Source: Arcanobacterium_A hippocoleae_A
GTDB taxonomy: Bacteria > Actinomycetota > Actinomycetes > Actinomycetales > Actinomycetaceae
Direction: 5' to 3' (one strand)
Length of the DNA stretch: 64,000 nt
NCBI GenBank assembly: GCA_040360365.1
Contig: CP136412.1
Both the position numbers and the translations under genes were made by a program. Shown here one piece after another: positions 21,889-30,152 of this stretch. Positions within the stretch are counted from its first letter, which is position 1. Each line of letters opens with the position of its first letter. The notes beneath the pieces were generated by a model that had not been told where the DNA came from, did no database searches, and worked only from the letters and a program-made list of their open reading frames with translations.

Positions 21889-22240
21889 ACGTAACTGGTG
21901 GAATAATCCGCATTTTTTAACGTAACTGGTGGCGAAATGCCCGCGAGCTTACGTAAGTGGTGGTGAAATCCTCTATATGGTTACGTAACTGGTGGCGAAA
22001 TGCGCGGTTTTATGTAACGACGGCAATCCCGTCGTTACCTTAAGCCTGTGACCAGTACAAACACAAGCACTTCCGACGGCAAAAATCTCAGCCCGAGTTC
22101 TTGCCACCTCTTACGTAACGAAACCAACTTCCCGCCATCAGTTGCGTAACTTTTCCTGCTTTTGCTGCTTCTTGTGCAGTGTCGGCTTTTCCGTCGTTAA
22201 TGTGTAATAAAAACGTAATCTTGCCGCTAGTTGCGCAGAC
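21889..22240. repeat. Array A of the 20-bp TTACGTAACTGGTGGCGAAA repeat
   Basis: This non-coding stretch (21737-22346) between tRNA-Val and the Nif3 gene carries at least seven imperfect copies of one motif. Four are in plus orientation (from about 21889, 21919, 21949 and 21981). Three degenerate copies are inverted (22101-22120, 22131-22150, 22220-22240). A 10-bp hairpin GTAACGACGG/CCGTCGTTAC at 22014-22038 sits between the two orientations. The core is the palindrome TACGTA followed by ACTGGTGGC. Spacers vary in length and sequence, so it is not CRISPR. A second array is at 45790-46482. Confidence 0.85.
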
Positions 22241-22346
22241 ATTCCCGTTTTCCCTGTATTTCACCTTATATTTTTCGCAATATTTCGCTGCGCTTCACCC
22301 TGTATTTCACCTTATATTTCGGTGCAATTCGCGTTAAACTTTATCC

Positions 22347-23147
22347 ATGTCTATTACAGTTGCGCACATAGTTGAAATGATGAACAAGTTTTACTCTCCG
22401 CAGATTGCTGAGGAGTGGGATCGAGTCGGTCTTATTGTGGGCGACCCAAGCCGTGAGGTTAACTTAGTAGGATTCGCAGTTGACCCGTGTGAAGCTACAG
22501 TCTTGGAGGCTATTGAGCGCAAAGCACAAATGCTGATTGTACATCATCCGTTATATCTGCGCGGAACCTCATCAGTTGCAGCTACCAGCGGAAAAGGGAG
22601 ATGGGTGCATGAACTTATCAAAAATGATTGTGCGTTATTTGCGGCTCATACGAACGCAGATGCAGCCGAGAACGGTTCCGCTGACGCTCTGGCAAATCTC
22701 CTAAAACTTGAAGATCAGCAGCCATTAAATCCGCGTCCGGAAAATCCTAAAATCGGTATCGGGAAAGTTGGAAATCTTCCGCTAACAATGAGTGTACGGG
22801 AATTAGCACACCGTTTAAAGGAGCTAATTCCGCAAACTCCCGTCGGGATTACAATTGGCGGCAATCCGGAAAAGATTGTGAAGCGTGTGGCGCTATCTCC
22901 TGGAGCAGGAGATTCTTTCCTGGATACAGCTAATTCGGTTGGTGCAGATGTTTATATCACTGCAGACCTCCGCCATCACCCGGCGACAGATCATTTATGG
23001 AACGACGGATGTGCATTGATTGGTCTGACGCATTTTGCTTCAGAATGGCCCTTGCTGCCGAACCTGCGGGATCGGGTTGCGGCAGCATTTCATGTAAATA
23101 CCTATATTTCGACAATTGTTACAGATCCGTGGGCGGAACGGATTTAA
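22347..23147 (+). CDS. Nif3-like dinuclear metal centre protein
   Basis: 266-residue member of the Nif3/YbgI (DUF34) family, toroidal proteins that bind two metal ions. They are implicated as GTP cyclohydrolase I-like or metal-chaperone proteins, but their true role is unsettled. Metal-binding His/Asp positions are seen in LIVHHPLYLRG, FAAHTNADAA and GLTHFASEWP. The length is that of the short form without the PII-like insert. The gene appears leaderless: -10-like TAAACT at 22335-22340, six bases, then ATG. It is followed 119 bases later by the coiled-coil gene, its frequent actinobacterial neighbour. Confidence 0.92.
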   Translation: MSITVAHIVEMMNKFYSPQIAEEWDRVGLIVGDPSREVNLVGFAVDPCEATVLEAIERKAQMLIVHHPLYLRGTSSVAATSGKGRWVHELIKNDCALFAAHTNADAAENGSADALANLLKLEDQQPLNPRPENPKIGIGKVGNLPLTMSVRELAHRLKELIPQTPVGITIGGNPEKIVKRVALSPGAGDSFLDTANSVGADVYITADLRHHPATDHLWNDGCALIGLTHFASEWPLLPNLRDRVAAAFHVNTYISTIVTDPWAERI

Positions 23148-23193
23148 CCGAAATAAGCTGATGATTTCTGCTCGGCTGTAAGTTGCTGGCATA

Positions 23194-23225
23194 AATCATG
23201 TATCTCCAAAATCATGTATCTCCAA
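23194..23225. repeat. 16-bp exact tandem duplication
   Basis: AATCATGTATCTCCAA is present twice in a row (23194-23209 and 23210-23225), about 40 bases before the start of the coiled-coil gene and upstream of its ribosome site. Confidence 0.9.
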
Positions 23226-23266
23226 CAATAAGCAGTAGACTGAAGAAAGAGGAAAAGGAGAATCCT

Positions 23267-24001
23267 ATGCTTACTGCGCCGCGGGCAGAACAATTACGGC
23301 TGCTTGACATTGCTGAACTTGATTCGCAAATTGCACGGATAAAAGCACAAATTCGAAACCATTCGCTCAAAAACGAAATAGCCGTGCTTAATACGGAGCT
23401 TAATACATTAAAACAGCAGCTTGCAGCTGCAGCGGAAGCAAAATTAAACGCCGAAGACGCGGCTCGCAGCTTAGCTGCGCAAAATTCTGATTTAGCTGTG
23501 AAAGTTGCGGCAAAAGAATCGCAGCTGCGAACTGGTACTGGGATGGATTCACGCCAGCTTCTCGCACTGCAGCAGGAAATAGATAGTGCTCGCGCAAAAA
23601 TTAATCAAATTTCCGATGCAGAGTTTTCACACCTTGAACAGATTGAGACACACACGAGCGAAATCGAAAGTTTGAATAGTGAAATTGCGGGCAATAATGC
23701 TAAACTCGCACAAACTCAGAGTCAGCTCGAAATAGAATTAGCTGATTTCACAGTTCAGCTGCATGAGTTGAATCATAAACGCGAAAGTGAGTTCAGCACT
23801 ATTTCTGAATCATTAGCGAAAGTTTATGAAACCGCCCGGATTTCAGGAGGGCTCGCCGTTATTGGGGTGCAGCGAAATGGTGATTCAACTGGCGGAGTAG
23901 AGATTTCACCAACTGAACTTGCCTCGCTGAAGTCAGCTGACCCGGATTCAGTGTATATCTCTGACGACTATGATTGCGTGGTTGTGCTGCTCGAGAGCTG
24001 A
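23267..24001 (+). CDS. Coiled-coil zinc-ribbon family protein lacking its cysteines
   Basis: 244-residue homologue of the actinobacterial C4-type zinc-ribbon (CT398/Rv2229c-like) family. The start LTAPRAEQLRLLDIAELDSQ and a long central coiled coil (about residues 15-185) are typical. The C-terminus aligns with the zinc ribbon through GGVEISPTELASLKSADPDS, but the usual paired CxxC motifs are absent; the only nearby Cys is in DYDCVVV. The protein therefore probably folds without zinc. ATG 23267 is chosen because AAGGAGAA precedes it; an in-frame ATG at 23198 lies inside the upstream tandem repeat. Its role is unknown. Confidence 0.85.
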   Translation: MLTAPRAEQLRLLDIAELDSQIARIKAQIRNHSLKNEIAVLNTELNTLKQQLAAAAEAKLNAEDAARSLAAQNSDLAVKVAAKESQLRTGTGMDSRQLLALQQEIDSARAKINQISDAEFSHLEQIETHTSEIESLNSEIAGNNAKLAQTQSQLEIELADFTVQLHELNHKRESEFSTISESLAKVYETARISGGLAVIGVQRNGDSTGGVEISPTELASLKSADPDSVYISDDYDCVVVLLES

Positions 24002-24093
24002 AAAACTAGTTGCGGTGATATCTTGCAGCAGAATTATCAGTGAAGTTTAGCTGCAAAATGAAAAGGTTTGTAACCTAGTGCTGCCTGGTGCTT

Positions 24094-24869
24094 TCAGCAT
24101 TTCTGAACCAAGATTAGCTTGCGTGCCCCGTTTGCAGCTGCCGGTGTGAGCTCGGCACTATCAATTTTGCTGTTGCCAGCCAGATTGGTCAGGACAAATT
24201 CGGTAAGCTGCTCTCCGTCTTCAATATCTATCTGGGATTTTATCAGCGCATTTGCAAGCAGACCGCGGAAATACTTGGTATTATGCGAAATTACTTTGCG
24301 CTGTCCGTTTTTATCGCGCACTGCAGTTACCGTAATCCAATCTGCGCTTTCCGGCGGATTCCAAACTTGGTAACTGCCGGAACGGCAGTCAATAACAAGT
24401 TCGCGATTCCCGGCAGAAAAATCTTTCAGCTCATGTTTCCAAAGGGTCTTGTTATTTCCGAGGTTCGGCAGTTTTGTTCCCATTGCGAGCCGATATGCTG
24501 GGATTGAATCATTTGGGCTGAGAATACCGAATAAGCCGGAGAAAATTAATATTTTTCTGCAGCAAAAGCGAGTTCGGATGGGGTTGCATGGGAAAAGTCC
24601 AATGCTTCGAAGAGTACACCAGTATAGATATCGCGTGCAGGTGCGCAGGGAAGTGAATACAGTTGCGTCTGTGCAAAAACAGTTTCCGATACAGACGCAC
24701 CCGCCTGCAAAATATCAAGCGCATTTTCGCGTCCGGAAATTTCTATCAGTTCGTCGGCTAAATTTTTCCGCAACCCGTTGAACTGGGGATACCGCAGTTG
24801 TGAAAAATCGAGTGCCGGCCCGGCAGTTGGCGCCGTCTTTCCTTCAGAGGGCGGAAGTAAAATCAACAT
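24094..24869 (-). CDS. yaaA: YaaA (DUF328) peroxide-stress protein, frame broken once
   Basis: YaaA proteins limit iron-driven oxidative DNA damage in E. coli and bind DNA. The first frame starts MLILLPPSEGKTAP, the family hallmark, and runs through RDIYTGVLFEALDF. The second carries YRLAMGTKLPNLGNNKTLW, VIDCRSGSYQVW and VISHNTKYFRGLLA. A run of five T on the plus strand (24552-24556) marks the break; one more base gives AAEKILIFSGLFGIL and a normal protein of about 258 residues. The gene looks leaderless (TAGGAT, six bases, ATG). It converges with the coiled-coil gene. Confidence 0.9.
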
Positions 24870-25032
24870 ACAATAATCCTATCAATCCCGTATCGTATTA
24901 TCCGCAGGAAATAGCTGACGGATTGAAATGATGTGAAAATATTTTCAAAAGGCGCCGGATGCAGCGGATACGATACATTGTGTTATTTGCCGGCGGCAGA
25001 TTTATTCGAAAATTGCCTGCAGTTTATATCCC

Positions 25033-25066
25033 GCACTAGGTTCGTGCGAATCTCTAGTGCTACTAT
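25033..25066 (+). promoter_or_regulatory. rnpB promoter with inverted repeat
   Basis: TACTAT at 25061-25066 is a good -10 element seven bases before the inferred RNA start. Immediately upstream is a 7-bp perfect inverted repeat, GCACTAG at 25033-25039 and CTAGTGC at 25054-25060, in the -35 region. It may be a regulator site or chance. Confidence 0.5.
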
Positions 25067-25072
25067 TGGAGA

Positions 25073-25485
25073 GCGAACGAGTTGGCCAGGCAGCCGCGTG
25101 TGTTTTTGCGTTTGCGCATTTAACACCCGAGGAACGTCCGGGCTCCGCAGGGAACAGTGGTGGGTAATACCCACTCGGGGTGACCCGCAGGAAAGTGCCG
25201 CAGAAAACAGACCGCCAGTGATTCTATTTCCAGCTTCGGCTCGGTAGATTCCAAGGTAAGGGTGAAAAGGCGAGGTAAGAGCTCACCGCGTTTCTGGTGA
25301 CAGAAACGGCATGGTAAACCCCACTGGGAGCAAGACCAAGCAGCACACATTGAGGCTTCCCGCTGAGTGTGCGGGTAGGTTGCTAGAGCCTTGCAGTAAT
25401 GCAAGTGCGTAGATGGATGGCTGCCGCGGGGCTGCGCTTTGCGAAAGCTCCGAACAGAACCCGGCGTATCGGCCAACTCGTTCGC
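25073..25485 (+). ncRNA. rnpB: RNase P RNA, bacterial class A
   Basis: Catalytic RNA that matures tRNA 5' ends. The ends pair to form P1 (GCGAACGAGTTGGCC at 25073 with GGCCAACTCGTTCGC ending 25485). Core signatures are present: GAGGAACGTCCGGGCTCC at about 25128, AAACAGACCGCC at about 25205, GGTAAGGGTGAAAAGG at about 25254 and AGAGCTCACCGCG at about 25278. The size of about 413 nt fits the actinobacterial A-type. It is not protein-coding, although open frames cross it. Confidence 0.95.
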
Positions 25486-25582
25486 TGCAGCTTCCGCCTG
25501 CGCTTCACCTTTACACATTTTTTCACATGAATACATTCGGATCTGCCTGCGAAATCGGAGTAATTGTGCGAAAAATTGCCTG

Positions 25583-26354
25583 TCAGTTATTTTGTGCTTC
25601 TTGATGTGCCAGCAGTGCAGCGCCGACAATTCCTGCACCGTTTCGGAGCTCAGCAGGGACAATTGGGGCACGGGTATCAATCAGCGGAAGAAACTTTTTA
25701 TATTTCTTTGAGATTCCGCCGCCGATAATGAATAAATCTGGGCTGAAAAGCAGTTCGTAGTAACGGAAAATCTCTTGCAGCCGCCCGGCCCATTCTTCAT
25801 AGGAAAGTTCTTCCCGTTCAAAAACTCCCGAAGAAGCCCATTTTTCAGCCGCAAGACCGTTTGGCATCAGCACATGACCGAGTTCAGAATTTGGTAAAAG
25901 TATGCCGTTTCGTACGAGTGCTGAACCAATTCCAGTGCCGAGTGAGCACGATAATTGTGCCGTCGTGCCGATGCGCTGCACCAAAATGTACTTCCGCATA
26001 TCCGGCTGCATCGGCGTCATTAATCACCGTTATCGGACGCCGCAGCGTTTTCGTAAGCAGCTCGCTGATTCGCATATCTTTCCATTCTTGGGAAAGATTC
26101 GCAATCATCGGCACCACACCGTTTACAATCGGGGCTGGGAATGATACGCCGACGGGAATCTCATCCGGCAGTTCAAATGAATCAGCAATCTGTTTAATAA
26201 TTGCAGCAATCTCTGTCGGGCTGCCATTTTCCGGAGTCGGAATCCGCAGCCGTTCGTCTAAAAACTTTCCGGTATTTAAACTTACCGGCGCTCCTTTGAT
26301 TCCGGAACCTCCGACATCAATACCGATACTAATTTTTCGAAATTTTCGCTTCAC
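25583..26354 (-). CDS. ppgK: Polyphosphate glucokinase (ROK family), frame broken once
   Basis: Phosphorylates glucose using polyphosphate or ATP, an actinobacterial glycolytic entry enzyme. IGIDVGGSGIKGAPV (phosphate-binding loop) and INDADAAGYAEVHFG (catalytic Asp) are in the first frame. LGTGIGSALVRNG, NSELGHV and LFIIGGGISKKYKKF are in the second. The join near 25940-25943 needs two bases: an expected CTCTC is reduced to CTC, giving VLTLGTGIGS when restored. It is the only two-base loss seen in the window. The GTG start follows AAGGAT. No zinc-binding CxCGxxGC motif is present, which fits PpgK rather than other ROK kinases. Confidence 0.88.
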
Positions 26355-26507
26355 GGCAATAATCCTTTCTTCCGGGAAAGCAGTGAGTGTTTTTCCTGTT
26401 GGGAATGGCTCTGTAAGTATTTAAAGCAGCCGTAAATATTTTCAGATGGCTTGCAGCTGTAAGCATACTTGAGTCTCCCGTGAGGCACAGTTTCAGAATC
26501 TGCGAAT

Positions 26508-27419
26508 CTATTTTGGCATTGCCGGCGAAACTTGACCTCGTGTCGGGAGAGTAAGAATCTCAGCCCCGTTTTCTGTGACTAAAATCGTGTGCTCCCACTG
26601 GGCGCTTCGTCCGCGGTCTTTTGTGAGCACAGTCCATCCGTCGTCCCATTGTTCCCAATCAATCTCGCCGAGAGTGAGCATTGGTTCAATCGTGAAAACC
26701 ATGCCCGGCGCAATTAAATCGTTGTACAGCGGTGCAGCGTCATAATGCGGAACAATCAGCCCGGAATGGAATGCTTCACCAACTCCGTGTCCGGTAAAGT
26801 CTTCCACCACGCCGTAGGAAAACCGTTTTGCATAAGATTCAATCACACGGCCAATCACATTAATTTCACGGCCAGGTTTCACGGCTTTAATTCCGCGCAT
26901 CATTGCAGTGTAGGTGCGTTCGCACAGCAGCTGTGATTCTGAATCCACTTCGCCAACATAGAACATCGCATTCGTATCGCCGTGAACACCGCCAATATAA
27001 GCTGTTACATCAATGTTTACGATATCGCCAGCTGCAAGCGGACGTGAATCGGGAACCCCATGGCAAATAACTTCATTTACTGATGTACAAATCGATTTTT
27101 TGAAACCCATATATCCAAGACACGACGGATATGCCCCGTGATCACACAGATATTCATGTGCAATCCGGTCAAGCTCGTCAGTTGTTACACCCGGTGCGAC
27201 TGCACTGCCTGCTTCGTACAATGCGTCAGCTGCAATCTGGGAAGCAACTCGAATCCGCTCAATAGTTTCAGCATTTTTAATTTCAGACGCATTCACCTGT
27301 TCGGGGCCGTCGTGAAATAAATATTCTGGGCGCTCAATGCTGTTTGGAACTGCGCGTTTCGGTGAGAGTTTCCCTGGATTCAATGTGCCAAGAGGAGCGC
27401 GGTGCGGATCTTTATTCAA
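26508..27419 (-). CDS. map: Methionine aminopeptidase, type I
   Basis: Removes the initiator methionine from nascent proteins. Metal ligands of the pita-bread fold are visible: NIDVTAYIGGVHGDTNAMF (two Asp), TGHGVGEAFHSG (His), FTIEPML (Glu) and WEHTILVTENGAE (Glu). The 303 residues include a 40-residue N-terminal extension (HRAPLGTLNPGKLSPKRAVPNSI) like the ribosome-contacting linker of actinobacterial MapB. The TTG start follows GAGGT. It lies upstream of ppgK on the same strand, the usual actinobacterial neighbour. Confidence 0.95.
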   Translation of the reverse strand: MNKDPHRAPLGTLNPGKLSPKRAVPNSIERPEYLFHDGPEQVNASEIKNAETIERIRVASQIAADALYEAGSAVAPGVTTDELDRIAHEYLCDHGAYPSCLGYMGFKKSICTSVNEVICHGVPDSRPLAAGDIVNIDVTAYIGGVHGDTNAMFYVGEVDSESQLLCERTYTAMMRGIKAVKPGREINVIGRVIESYAKRFSYGVVEDFTGHGVGEAFHSGLIVPHYDAAPLYNDLIAPGMVFTIEPMLTLGEIDWEQWDDGWTVLTKDRGRSAQWEHTILVTENGAEILTLPTRGQVSPAMPK

Positions 27420-27605
27420 CTTATTAACCTCAAATTTCTTTCGCCGGTAAGTATGTGCTGCTGTAATTTTTGCTATTTTCCCGTGACCTTGCAGTCTTGC
27501 AATCTTTAACTATTGCAGGCAAGATTTCGAAACTCTGCAATGTGAATGCCGGTTCGGGAAAAATATCATCCGAACTTTACGGAAAACAAAGAATCGTGTG
27601 CGGAA

Positions 27606-28403
27606 TCAGCCTTCGAAAGAGTGCTGATAATCAGGGAACTGGCGTGTGCGGACGGCTTCATTGTATTCGAGTGCTGCTTGAGTGAGCGCTTGCCCGACTT
27701 GCCCGAATATTTCCGCAAAGCTTGGCCGCCAATCAGTCATCCCGGCCATATCAGACCAGACAAGTACCTGACCGTCACATTGATTTCCTGCCCCGATACC
27801 AATAGTTGGAATTTCGAGTGAAGCAGTAATATCTGCAGCCGTATCAGCCGGCACCATTTCGAGTACGACGGCAATTGCGCCAGCTTTTTCAACGGCAAGC
27901 GCATCAGCTTTTACTTGCTCTGCAGCATCTCCGCGTCCTTGCACGCGAACCCCGCCAAGTGCATTTGTAGACTGCGGAGTGTAGCCAATATGCCCGACTA
28001 CAGGAATCCCTGCCTGGACAATTGCTTGAATTGTGTGTGCCTGGCGTTCTCCGCCTTCAAGTTTTACCGCTTCCGCACCGGCACGCACAAGTTCGACAGC
28101 TGAACGCACTGCCTCTTGAGTGGAGGCTTCATAAGTGCCAAAAGGAAGATCTGCAACTATAAACGCACGTTTCACTCCGCGTGCTACTGCCGCGGTTGCC
28201 CGAACCATATCTGGAAGTGTTACTGAAACAGTGGAATCGTATCCGAGACACACGTTTCCGTAGGAATCTCCGACAAGCAGCATGTCTGTTCCGGCTGTAT
28301 CAAAAATATGCGACGTTATCGCGTCATAGGCGGTAAGCATCGTAATTGGAGTTTTCTCATTTTTCATTTGCTTCAGATGGTGTATCCGCACCTTCTTGGT
28401 CAT
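27606..28403 (-). CDS. panB: 3-methyl-2-oxobutanoate hydroxymethyltransferase
   Basis: First committed step of pantothenate and CoA synthesis: transfers a hydroxymethyl group from methylene-THF to 2-oxoisovalerate. Mg-binding and active-site motifs are MLLVGDSYGNVCLGYDSTV, VADLPFG, KLEGG, HIGYTPQ and VLEMVPA. ATG 28403 is preferred over more distal in-frame starts because AGGAG lies just upstream and homology begins at MTKKVRIHHLKQMK. The length is 265 residues. No other pan gene is adjacent. It is divergent from glnA2, with about 230 bases between the starts. Confidence 0.95.
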   Translation of the reverse strand: MTKKVRIHHLKQMKNEKTPITMLTAYDAITSHIFDTAGTDMLLVGDSYGNVCLGYDSTVSVTLPDMVRATAAVARGVKRAFIVADLPFGTYEASTQEAVRSAVELVRAGAEAVKLEGGERQAHTIQAIVQAGIPVVGHIGYTPQSTNALGGVRVQGRGDAAEQVKADALAVEKAGAIAVVLEMVPADTAADITASLEIPTIGIGAGNQCDGQVLVWSDMAGMTDWRPSFAEIFGQVGQALTQAALEYNEAVRTRQFPDYQHSFEG

Positions 28404-28631
28404 TGCTAATCTCCTAAAATTAACTGTTATCCGCGCCGAATTTCGCCGCGGGCAGCAACTATTTTGTATTTCGTGGTACCCCGAGAAACGAGAGGTCTGC
28501 GATTTGGAAAGTCGAAAACTTCCTGCAAATTCCGGCAGCGGTACCAAAGTTAATTTCAATCTTACATCCGTCTGCGAAGATTGCAGATAATAAGGCAGAA
28601 TAGAAGTAGTTTCAGAGATAGGAATACCGGT

Positions 28632-29969
28632 ATGGATCGTCAAGAAGAAGCAGTACTGCGAAAAGTGCAAGAACAGGGTGTACGTTTTATTCGGCTCTGG
28701 TTTACCGATGTAGTCGGCACACTAAAATCAGTTGCAATCGCCCCGGCAGAACTGGAATCGGCGTTTAATAACGGAATTGGTTTCGACGGTTCCGCTATTG
28801 AAGGCCTGACGCGAGTGCATGAATCAGATATGATTATGCACCCGGATGCCAGTACTTTCGAAATTTTGCCGTGGTACGATTCGGGAGAACTCACAGCACG
28901 AATGTTTTGTGACATTCGCACCCCCGACGGTCTGCCGGCACGTTCGGATCCGCGTGCGGTACTCAAACGTGCTTTAGAGCACGCATCCGATATGGGGTTT
29001 ACTTTCTATGTGCATCCAGAAATTGAGTTCTATCTTTTCCACCAGCAGGAAGATCCGGCATTGGAGCCGCGTCCAATCGATAACGGATCATATTTCGATA
29101 ATATTTCTCGTTCGTTGGCGCGAAATTTCCGTTCCGACGCGGTCAAATGTCTTGAAGAGCTCGGAATCTCTGTAGAATTCTCACACCATGAAGCCGGACC
29201 AGGGCAAAATGAGATCGACTTGCATGTAGACGATGCGCTCGCGATGGCAGACGCTGTAATGACTTTCCGTGTAGTTGTCGATCAGATTGCAATCCAGCAG
29301 GGTGTGCAAGCATCATTTATGCCAAAGCCGTTAATTGAGTATCCCGGCAATGGAATGCACACTCACTTTTCACTTTTTGAAGGTGAAAATAACGCATTTT
29401 TCGATCCGAGTTCACAATTCCAGCTTTCAAAAATTGGACGGCAATTCGTAGCCGGATTGATTCGGCACGCCCGCGAAATTACTGCAATCACAAATCAGCA
29501 TGTGAACTCTTATAAACGGCTCTGGGCAGGATTCGAAGCGCCGGCGCATATTGCCTGGGGAAAAAATAACCAGTCTGCCCTAATCCGAATCCCAACAATC
29601 AATTCGCGCAAACCGCGTTCGGCACGCATTGAATACCGCGCGCTTGATTCTGCTGCGAATCCTTATCTTGCCTATGCTGCAATTTTGAACGCTGGTCTAG
29701 CTGGAATTGAAAATAATTACGAGCTAATCGAACCGGTAGATACTGACGTTTCTGATCTTTCCGATCGTGAACGCCAGATTCTTGGAATCGAGCCGCTGCC
29801 GTTCTCACTGAAAGATGCAATTGATGCAATGCAGCGCTCTGAACTGGTTGCGGCCACGCTCGGTGAAGATACTTTTGCATACTTCCTCCGAAATAAGCGG
29901 CATGAATGGGAACAGTATCGCTATCAAGTCACCCCTTTTGAGCGCCTAGGTTTTATGCGCGGGAATTAA
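28632..29969 (+). CDS. glnA2: Glutamine synthetase, type I (GlnA2-like)
   Basis: Makes glutamine from glutamate, ammonia and ATP. The 445-residue product lacks the roughly 25-residue insert of GlnA1 and fits the GSI-alpha GlnA2 type. Motifs: IGFDGSAIEGLTRVHESD, PEIEFYLF, HHEAGPGQNEIDL, GNGMHTHFS, ATP/glutamate region NQHVNSYKRLWAGFEAP and RIEYRALD. The position equivalent to the adenylylated Tyr is not in the NLYELPP context seen in GlnA1, so this isoform is probably not controlled by GlnE. Start ATG 28632 has AGGA upstream. It is followed by glnE, the standard actinobacterial order. Confidence 0.93.
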   Translation: MDRQEEAVLRKVQEQGVRFIRLWFTDVVGTLKSVAIAPAELESAFNNGIGFDGSAIEGLTRVHESDMIMHPDASTFEILPWYDSGELTARMFCDIRTPDGLPARSDPRAVLKRALEHASDMGFTFYVHPEIEFYLFHQQEDPALEPRPIDNGSYFDNISRSLARNFRSDAVKCLEELGISVEFSHHEAGPGQNEIDLHVDDALAMADAVMTFRVVVDQIAIQQGVQASFMPKPLIEYPGNGMHTHFSLFEGENNAFFDPSSQFQLSKIGRQFVAGLIRHAREITAITNQHVNSYKRLWAGFEAPAHIAWGKNNQSALIRIPTINSRKPRSARIEYRALDSAANPYLAYAAILNAGLAGIENNYELIEPVDTDVSDLSDRERQILGIEPLPFSLKDAIDAMQRSELVAATLGEDTFAYFLRNKRHEWEQYRYQVTPFERLGFMRGN

Positions 29970-30152
29970 ATCGGGGTACGCGGATGAAATGCAGCTGGGA
30001 AACTAAATAACTGAATAAGACGGGTATAAGAGCGGGGAAGAACGGGGAGAGCTGAGCATGGATTGAAATCACGTCTTGAAAACAATATTTCATAAAGAAA
30101 TATGCGCAATATGCACGAAATGATTTTAAGCGAGCCGAAGTGAAGGTGGGAA

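Noticed and set aside
21889..22240. Repeat array considered as a CRISPR array
   Set aside because: Copies are imperfect, occur in both orientations, and spacers vary widely in length; no cas gene lies nearby.
25120..25680. 186-codon minus-strand frame over rnpB
   Set aside because: The region is RNase P RNA, with paired ends and all core motifs.
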